Assembly: GCF_019890675.1 (NCBI RefSeq)
Contig: NZ_JAIOAA010000021.1
Location: 1-64,000, forward strand
DNA from: Micromonospora sp. PLK6-60
Lineage (GTDB): Bacteria > Actinomycetota > Actinomycetes > Mycobacteriales > Micromonosporaceae
Length of the DNA stretch: 64,000 nucleotides
Direction: 5' to 3'
Positions 59,200 to 64,000 of the stretch are shown piece by piece. The notes under the pieces are model-generated. The model ran no database searches and was not told where the DNA came from. It worked only from the letters and a program-made list of their open reading frames with translations. The translations under genes were made by a program, and so were the position numbers. Numbering within the stretch: the stretch's first letter is position 1; each line of letters starts with the position of its first letter.

Positions 59200-60828
59200 A
59201 TGGCGTACCCCCGGATGGCGCTGCACGCCCCGCGCGGCGCGGTGGCGACCAGCCACCCGCTCGCCGCGGCCACCGGCCTGGCGGTGCTGCGGCGCGGCGG
59301 CAACGCCGTCGACGCGGCGCTGGCCATCGCGATCGCGCTGACCGTGTTGCAACCCCCGTCGAACGACATCGGCGGCGACCTGTTCGCCATGGTGTGGGAC
59401 GGCGAGCGGCTGCACGGGTTGAACGGCTCCGGCCGCTCGCCGGCCGGACTGACTCGGGAGGTGGTGCACGCCGCCACCGGGCGTCGGGAGGTCGCCCCGG
59501 TGGACGCGCTCGGCGGCGGGCAGGCCACCGGGCCGGCGCTGCCCGCCCGCGGTTGGCTGCCGGTGACCGTGCCCGGCGCGCCGGCCGGCTGGCGGGACCT
59601 GCACGAGCGGTTCGGCTCGCTGCCCTTCGCCGACCTGTTCACCGACGCGATCGGATACGCCGAGCACGGCCACCCGGTGTCGCCCGGCGTCGCCGCCGCC
59701 TGGGCCCGGGCGCTCGCCGCACCCGGCGACCCGGCGGGCGAGGAGTTCGCCGAGTTCGGCCGGGTGTTCACCGTCCACGGCGCGGCGCCGCGGGCGGGTC
59801 AGCGGTGGCGCAACCCGGACGCGGCGCGGACGCTGCGCCGGATCGCGGCGACCCGGGCGGCGGACTTCTACCACGGCCGGATCGCCGCCGAGCTGGACGC
59901 GTACGCCGCCCGGACGGGCGGGCTGCTCACCGGCGACGACCTGGCCGCGCACACCTCGACCTGGGTGGAGCCGCTGGCGGTGGGCTACCGCGACCACCAG
60001 GTGTGGGAGCTGCCGCCGAACGGGCAGGGGCTGGCCGCGTTGCTCGCACTGGGTGTGCTGGACGGGGTGGACCCGGCGGCGCTGTCCCCGGTGGAGTGGC
60101 TGCACTGGCAGATCGAGGCGGTCAAGCTCGGCTTCGCCGACGCGCACGCGTACGTCGCCGACCCGCAGCGGGCGGCGGTGCCCACCGCGGCGCTGCTCGA
60201 CCCCGGTTACCCGGTGGCGCGGCGGGCGCTGGTGACCGGGCGGGCCGGCGCCCCGGCGGCCGGTGACCCGGAGCGGGGCGGCACCGTCTATCTCTGCGCG
60301 GCCGACCCGGGCGGGATGATGGTCAGCCTGATCCAGTCGACCTACCTGGCGTTCGGTTCCCGGGTGGTGCTGCCCGGGTACGGCTTCGCCCTGCAGAACC
60401 GGGGCCTCGGCTTCCGGCTCGATCCCGGCCATCCCAACGTGGTGGGGCCGGCGAAACGGCCGTTCCACACGATCATCCCGGGCTTCTTGTCCCGCGACGG
60501 CGTGCCGGTGGGGCCGTTCGGGGTGATGGGCGGGCACATGCAGCCGCAGGGGCACGTGCAGTTGGTCTCGGCGCTGCTCGACGGTGGGCTGGACCCGCAG
60601 GCGGCGCTGGACGCGCCGCGCTGGTACTGGCACGCCGGCCGCGCGGTGCTGGTCGAGCCGGAGCTGGGCGGGGAGCTGGTCGCCGGGCTGCGGGCCCGGG
60701 GCCACCAGGTCACGGTGGCGGCGGAGCCGGCCGTCTTCGGGTACGGCCAGGCGATCCTGCGGCGGCCCGACGGCGGGTACGTGGCGGGTTCGGAGTCCCG
60801 CGTCGACGGCGCGGCGCAGGGCTTCTGA
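59200..60828 (+). CDS. Gamma-glutamyltransferase family protein
   Basis: Protein of 542 residues in the Ntn-hydrolase GGT fold. It opens with HAPRGAVATSHPLAAATGLAVLRRGGNAVDAALA, then NDIGGDLFAMV, GYRDHQVWELPPNGQG and, at the autocleavage site, ERGGTVYLCAADPGG, with Thr362 as nucleophile. The two subunits would be about 361 and 181 residues. GGT cleaves gamma-glutamyl bonds of glutathione-like thiols; some members are cephalosporin acylases or oxamate-type amidohydrolases. No signal peptide is visible, unlike secreted GGTs, so it probably acts inside the cell. It sits between tilS and hpt, unlike in M. tuberculosis. Confidence 0.9.
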   Translation: MAYPRMALHAPRGAVATSHPLAAATGLAVLRRGGNAVDAALAIAIALTVLQPPSNDIGGDLFAMVWDGERLHGLNGSGRSPAGLTREVVHAATGRREVAPVDALGGGQATGPALPARGWLPVTVPGAPAGWRDLHERFGSLPFADLFTDAIGYAEHGHPVSPGVAAAWARALAAPGDPAGEEFAEFGRVFTVHGAAPRAGQRWRNPDAARTLRRIAATRAADFYHGRIAAELDAYAARTGGLLTGDDLAAHTSTWVEPLAVGYRDHQVWELPPNGQGLAALLALGVLDGVDPAALSPVEWLHWQIEAVKLGFADAHAYVADPQRAAVPTAALLDPGYPVARRALVTGRAGAPAAGDPERGGTVYLCAADPGGMMVSLIQSTYLAFGSRVVLPGYGFALQNRGLGFRLDPGHPNVVGPAKRPFHTIIPGFLSRDGVPVGPFGVMGGHMQPQGHVQLVSALLDGGLDPQAALDAPRWYWHAGRAVLVEPELGGELVAGLRARGHQVTVAAEPAVFGYGQAILRRPDGGYVAGSESRVDGAAQGF

Positions 60829-60840
60829 GCCGGCCCCGGG

Positions 60841-61803
60841 TCAGACCGCCCCGACCCGGGCCCGGAAGGTGGTGCGGTAGGCCAGCGGGGTGGTGCCGAC
60901 CCGCCGGGTGAAGTGGTGCCGCAGGCCGGCGGCGTCGCCGAAGCCGGCCCGGCCGGCGACCTCCTCCACGGTCAACGCGGTCTCCTCCAGCAGTTGCCGG
61001 GCGAGCAGCACCCGCTGGTTGGTCACCCAGTCGTGCGGCGTGGTGCCGGTCTCCGCCCGGAACCGGCGGGCGAAGGTGCGCGGGGCCATCCCGGCCCGGC
61101 CGGCGAGTTCCTCCACCGTGACCGGCCGGTCCAGGTGCCCCATCAGCCAGGCCAGCACCGGTTCGAGGGTGGCTGCCTCGGGTGCCCGGGGGATCGGCGC
61201 CTCGACGTACTGGGCCTGGCCGCCGTCGCGGTGCGGGGGGACGACCATCCGGCGGGCCAGCCGGGTCGCCACCTCGGAGCCGTGTGCCTGCCGGACCAGG
61301 TGCAGGCACGCGTCGATGCCGGCGGCGGTGCCGGCGCTGGTGAGCAGCCGACCGTCCTGGACGTAGAGCGAGTTGCAGCTGACCCGGGCCCGGGGGTGCT
61401 GCCGTTGCAGTTCGTCGGTGTGCCGCCAGTGGGTGGTGCAGTCCCGGTCGTCGAGCAGCCCGGCCGCGCCGAGCAGGAACGCCCCGGAGCAGACGCTGAG
61501 CAGCCAGGCGCCCCGGTCGGCGGCCCGGCGCAGGGCGGTCAGCACCGGCTCGGGGACCGGGCAGCCCCGGCTGTGCGCGGGCACGGCGACCAGGTCGGCG
61601 TCCTCGACGGGGGCCAGGTCGTGGGTGGGCACCAGCTGGAAGCCGGACGCGGTGCGGACCGGGCCGCCGTCCGGGCTGCACACCGCGAAGCGGTAGCCGG
61701 GGAAGCCGTCGGCCGTCCGGTCGGTGCCGAAGACCTCGGCGAGCACCCCCAGCTCGAACGCGGCGACGTGATCGAGCGCGAGGACGGCCACCGAACTGAG
61801 CAT
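60841..61803 (-). CDS. GlxA-type AraC-family regulator
   Basis: Protein of 320 residues. The N-terminal DJ-1/PfpI-like domain (about 1-190) shows SVAVLALDHVAAFELGVLAEV and WLLSVCSGAFLLGAAGLLD, where Cys lies in the elbow but a full amidase triad was not confirmed. The C-terminal AraC HTH pair (about 205-318) has ELAGRAGMAPRTFARRFRAETG and EVAGRAGFGDAAGLRHHFTR. Such proteins often control amino acid or carnitine degradation. ATG 61803 has TACCCT exactly at -12 to -7. It is convergent with the gamma-glutamyltransferase with 12 bases between, and may regulate it. Confidence 0.9.
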   Translation of the reverse strand: MLSSVAVLALDHVAAFELGVLAEVFGTDRTADGFPGYRFAVCSPDGGPVRTASGFQLVPTHDLAPVEDADLVAVPAHSRGCPVPEPVLTALRRAADRGAWLLSVCSGAFLLGAAGLLDDRDCTTHWRHTDELQRQHPRARVSCNSLYVQDGRLLTSAGTAAGIDACLHLVRQAHGSEVATRLARRMVVPPHRDGGQAQYVEAPIPRAPEAATLEPVLAWLMGHLDRPVTVEELAGRAGMAPRTFARRFRAETGTTPHDWVTNQRVLLARQLLEETALTVEEVAGRAGFGDAAGLRHHFTRRVGTTPLAYRTTFRARVGAV

Positions 61804-61809
61804 GTGACG

Positions 61810-61815
61810 AGGGTA
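61810..61815 (-). promoter_or_regulatory. -10 box (TACCCT) for the GlxA-type regulator
   Basis: TACCCT occupies -12 to -7 of ATG 61803 and no ribosome site is visible. Confidence 0.55.
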
Positions 61816-61953
61816 ACCCGGCAGGTGGCAGAAAATCGATGCCCTATGTCATTCCTGCCACTGTCGGCCCCGGCGGGAGCGGCGGAAACTGGGTTCAGTC
61901 CGGTGCGCACCGGCGGCGAAATCATCCGATACCCAGTGAAAGCGAGCGCCGCC

Positions 61954-62091
61954 ATGGCCTTCCTGCTGCTCCTGCTCTTTCTGGTCCTCCTCGCCGCCGC
62001 CTCCAGCGCCGGCCTCACCGTCGACAGCCACGACTCGGCCGACTGGAAGCCCACCGACGACGGCCGCCGCTGGCGGTCGAGCACCTGCTGA
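61954..62091 (+). CDS. Small membrane peptide, 45 residues
   Basis: MAFLLLLLFLVLLAAASSAGL gives one membrane helix, then a polar tail VDSHDSADWKPTDDGRRWRSSTC that ends in Cys. The ATG has only a weak ribosome site (AAAGCGAG). Codon use in the tail (GAC, CGC, TCG, ACC) fits coding DNA. It lies divergent from the GlxA-type regulator and before hpt. Function unknown; a regulatory small protein is possible. Confidence 0.5.
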   Translation: MAFLLLLLFLVLLAAASSAGLTVDSHDSADWKPTDDGRRWRSSTC

Positions 62092-62178
62092 GGTGATTCG
62101 CACCGTACGCGCCGAAGATCCCCGGGCGGGGCCGCGCCGAAGAGCCGGCCCCGCCGACGGGAGCCCGCGGGCGTACGG

Positions 62179-62184
62179 CAGGCT
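62179..62184 (+). promoter_or_regulatory. -10 box (CAGGCT) before hpt
   Basis: CAGGCT is at -12 to -7 of ATG 62191. A TAGGGC variant also lies at 62184-62189 but is too close to the start. No ribosome site. Confidence 0.45.
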
Positions 62185-62190
62185 AGGGCC

Positions 62191-62763
62191 ATGGCTGACG
62201 GCTCCTGGTACGACGCCGACATCGACCACGTGATCATTTCCGAGGCACAGATCCGCGAGAAGACCGCGGAGCTGGCCAAGCAGGTCTCCGCGGACTACGC
62301 GGACGTCGACGGGCTGCTGCTCGTCTGCGTGCTCAAGGGCGCGGTCATGTTCATGGCCGACTTCGCCCGCGCGCTCGGCCGGCAGGGCCCCCCCGCCGAG
62401 CTGGAGTTCATGGCCGTCTCCTCGTACGGCCAGGGCACCACCTCCTCCGGCGTGGTCCGGATCCTCAAGGACCTGGACCGCGACATCGCCGGCCGGCACG
62501 TGGTGGTCGTCGAGGACATCGTCGACTCCGGGCTGACCCTCTCCTGGCTGCTGCGCTACCTGGAGTCGCGCAGCGCGGCGAGCGTCGAGGTGGTGGCGCT
62601 GTTCCGCAAGCCCGACGCGGTCAAGGTGCAGGTGCCGGTGAAGTACGTCGGCTTCGACATCCCCACCGAGTTCGTCGTCGGCTACGGCCTCGACTTCGGC
62701 GAGCGCTACCGCGAGGTGCCCTACGTCGGCGTGCTGAAGCCCGAGGTCTACGCCCGCGCCTGA
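62191..62763 (+). CDS. hpt: Hypoxanthine phosphoribosyltransferase
   Basis: Protein of 190 residues. The PRPP-binding motif VVVVEDIVDSGLTLSWLL lies at about 103-120, VCVLKGAVMFMADFAR holds the pyrophosphate loop, and KVQVPVKYVGFDIPTEFVVG is the purine site. It makes IMP and GMP from hypoxanthine and guanine with PRPP. It corresponds to Rv3624c; ftsH follows as in other actinobacteria. Cytoplasmic. Confidence 0.97.
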   Translation: MADGSWYDADIDHVIISEAQIREKTAELAKQVSADYADVDGLLLVCVLKGAVMFMADFARALGRQGPPAELEFMAVSSYGQGTTSSGVVRILKDLDRDIAGRHVVVVEDIVDSGLTLSWLLRYLESRSAASVEVVALFRKPDAVKVQVPVKYVGFDIPTEFVVGYGLDFGERYREVPYVGVLKPEVYARA

Positions 62764-62860
62764 GCGCCACGTCAAGCGGACGTTCAGCGGGCTCTCAGCT
62801 GTTCGGACTACGGTGTAGGCCGGTGGCGTGGAGGTATCTCGCCACGTCCGGCCCCTCGCA

Positions 62861-62880
62861 CCGTCCGACCGTGCGGACGG
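62861..62880 (+). terminator. Hairpin after hpt
   Basis: Perfect seven-base arms CCGTCCG/CGGACGG with an ACCGTG loop, about 97 bases past the hpt stop. A terminator or leader structure. Confidence 0.4.
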
Positions 62881-62970
62881 GTGGCCGGGCGCGGTGTCCG
62901 CGTCACGCCGGCCCAAACCCCGGTTCGCCGTACGCGTAAGTGCTGGGCTCGCAAGCTCACATCCGGCACT

Positions 62971-62984
62971 GACGGTGTACCGTC
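62971..62984. promoter_or_regulatory. Dyad GACGGT-GT-ACCGTC upstream of ftsH
   Basis: Perfect six-base arms with a two-base centre, about 150 bases before ATG 63130. It could be an operator for ftsH; no regulator is known. Confidence 0.35.
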
Positions 62985-63129
62985 GAATGACCGCGGCGCG
63001 GCAGTTTCGCGCCCCGGGGTCGAGGCCGGCCCGCACGGCGGCCACGACGCCGCCGACGGCGGCGACATCATTGGAGACGGTCAGGACGTCGATCAGGAGG
63101 ATGCGGGCGTCTCGGCGCCCGACGACAGC

Positions 63130-64000
63130 ATGGAACGTACGCGTTTCTTCCGCCGACCGGTGGTCTGGATCATCCTGGTCATCCTCGGCGCCGTTGTGCT
63201 CAGTCAGCTGTTCACCGCTGGACCCAGCTACCACCGGGTGGACACGTCCGTGGCGCTGGACCAGCTCAACAAGGGTGGCATCGAAAAGGTCGTCTTCCAG
63301 GACAAGGAGCAGACGCTCCAGATCGACCTGAAGGACAAGGCCAAGTTCGGCGACACCGATACCGACCGGATCGAGGCCCAGTTCCCGTACGAGGTGGGCG
63401 GCCAGGTCTGGAACGAGGTGCGTGAGGCCAAGGCGGCCGACCGGATCACCGGTCCGATCGACACCAAGGTGTCGTCGGACAGCATCTGGGTGAGCCTGCT
63501 GGTCAACCTCCTCCCGATCGCGCTGCTGGTGCTTCTGCTGCTGTTCTTCATGTCGCAGATGCAGGGCGGCGGCTCGCGGGTGCTCAACTTCGGCAAGTCC
63601 AAGGCGAAGATGATCACCAAGGACACGCCGAAGACCACCTTCGCGGACGTGGCCGGGGCCGAGGAGGCCGTCGAGGAGCTCCACGAGATCAAGGACTTCC
63701 TCCAGAACCCGGCGAAGTACCAGGCCCTCGGTGCCAAGATCCCCAAGGGCGTGCTGCTCTTCGGCCCGCCCGGAACCGGTAAGACCCTGCTCGCCCGGGC
63801 CGTGGCCGGCGAGGCCGGCGTGCCGTTCTACTCCATCTCCGGCTCCGACTTCGTGGAGATGTTCGTCGGTGTCGGCGCCAGCCGGGTCCGCGACCTCTTC
63901 GAGCAGGCCAAGGCGAACGCCCCGGCGATCGTCTTCGTCGACGAGATCGACGCCGTGGGCCGGCACCGTGGCGCCGGCATGGGCGGCGGCCACGACGAGC
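63130..64000 (+). CDS. ftsH: ATP-dependent zinc metalloprotease FtsH (N-terminal part)
   Basis: The first 290 residues are present and the rest runs off the window. Membrane helix 1 lies at about 10-28, an extracytoplasmic domain to about 115, helix 2 at about 118-140. The AAA domain starts with TTFADVAGAEEAVEELHEI, Walker A GPPGTGKT and Walker B IVFVDEIDAVG. The zinc protease domain must lie downstream. FtsH degrades damaged or short-lived membrane proteins. ATG 63130 is chosen as the first Met of the MERTRFFRR segment that starts the family; it has no ribosome site. Confidence 0.95.
   Translation, partial: MERTRFFRRPVVWIILVILGAVVLSQLFTAGPSYHRVDTSVALDQLNKGGIEKVVFQDKEQTLQIDLKDKAKFGDTDTDRIEAQFPYEVGGQVWNEVREAKAADRITGPIDTKVSSDSIWVSLLVNLLPIALLVLLLLFFMSQMQGGGSRVLNFGKSKAKMITKDTPKTTFADVAGAEEAVEELHEIKDFLQNPAKYQALGAKIPKGVLLFGPPGTGKTLLARAVAGEAGVPFYSISGSDFVEMFVGVGASRVRDLFEQAKANAPAIVFVDEIDAVGRHRGAGMGGGHDE

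Larger units (their letters stand above)
62764..63129. other. Intergenic region between hpt and ftsH
   Basis: The 366 bases hold a GTGGCG...CGCCAC hairpin (62823-62845), a CCGTCCG/CGGACGG hairpin (62861-62880) that may end hpt, and the dyad GACGGT-GT-ACCGTC (62971-62984). The last 60 bases are open in the ftsH frame and acidic (GDGQDVDQEDAGVSAPDDS), but no start codon with a ribosome site opens it. Confidence 0.5.

Overview
The window is high-GC DNA (GTG starts, frequent four-base ATGA/GTGA overlaps, almost no transposon or phage sequence) from an actinomycete, most likely Micromonospora or a close relative in the Micromonosporaceae. The assignment rests on gene order and protein character, not on a database search. 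About 56 protein genes, one tRNA-Pro gene and a 3'-truncated ftsH were found. Many starts lack a Shine-Dalgarno sequence and instead have a TANNNT-type -10 box 6 to 8 bases upstream, as expected of leaderless mRNAs.

Layout. 1-9.6 kb: poly-G tracts, a secreted protein, a secreted 5'-nucleotidase, a roughly 41-bp tandem repeat array, then an MFS exporter, a glycosyltransferase, a ChaA-type antiporter, an alpha/beta hydrolase and a cupin. 9.7-19.7 kb: tRNA-Pro, then a block in the order known from M. tuberculosis Rv3683 down to Rv3677c: metallophosphoesterase, (YqeY), class A penicillin-binding protein with PASTA domain, WhiB4/WblA regulator, two ArsA/Get3-like ATPases, DUF4177 peptide, RidA, metallo-beta-lactamase-fold hydrolase. 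38.6-45 kb: the same syntenic block resumes with Crp, Nth, a TlpA-like lipoprotein, a NUDIX hydrolase and MarP, interrupted only by CbiZ and CapA. 

The 19 kb between the two halves (19.7-38.6 kb) is an accessory insertion. It holds a class III cyclase/ATPase/TPR protein, a small membrane protein, a transmembrane Ser/Thr kinase followed by a GlnH-like lipoprotein and a GlnX-like membrane protein (a candidate amino-acid sensing module), and a translationally coupled catabolic operon: two acyl-CoA dehydrogenases, a biotin-dependent acyl-CoA carboxylase, an AtuA-like protein and a TIGR03084-like protein, with a TetR regulator upstream. The carboxylase alpha subunit carries an in-frame palindromic repeat that brings in a TTA codon.

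45-53.8 kb: two PAP2 phosphatases, mycosin MycP, EccC and EccD, an incomplete type VII secretion locus (no WXG100 proteins, EccB or EccE here). 53.8-64 kb: a second conserved block, ppa, dacB, zincin protease, tilS, hpt, ftsH, again as in M. tuberculosis, but with a hypothetical gene, a gamma-glutamyltransferase, a GlxA-type regulator and a small membrane peptide inserted between tilS and hpt.

Themes: cell-wall synthesis and remodelling (class A PBP, DacB, MarP, PAP2), redox and stress control (WhiB, ArsA pair, RidA, TlpA-like protein), cAMP (cyclase, Crp), nutrient sensing and acyl-CoA catabolism, and protein secretion. No CRISPR array, prophage, insertion sequence or biosynthetic megasynthase was seen.
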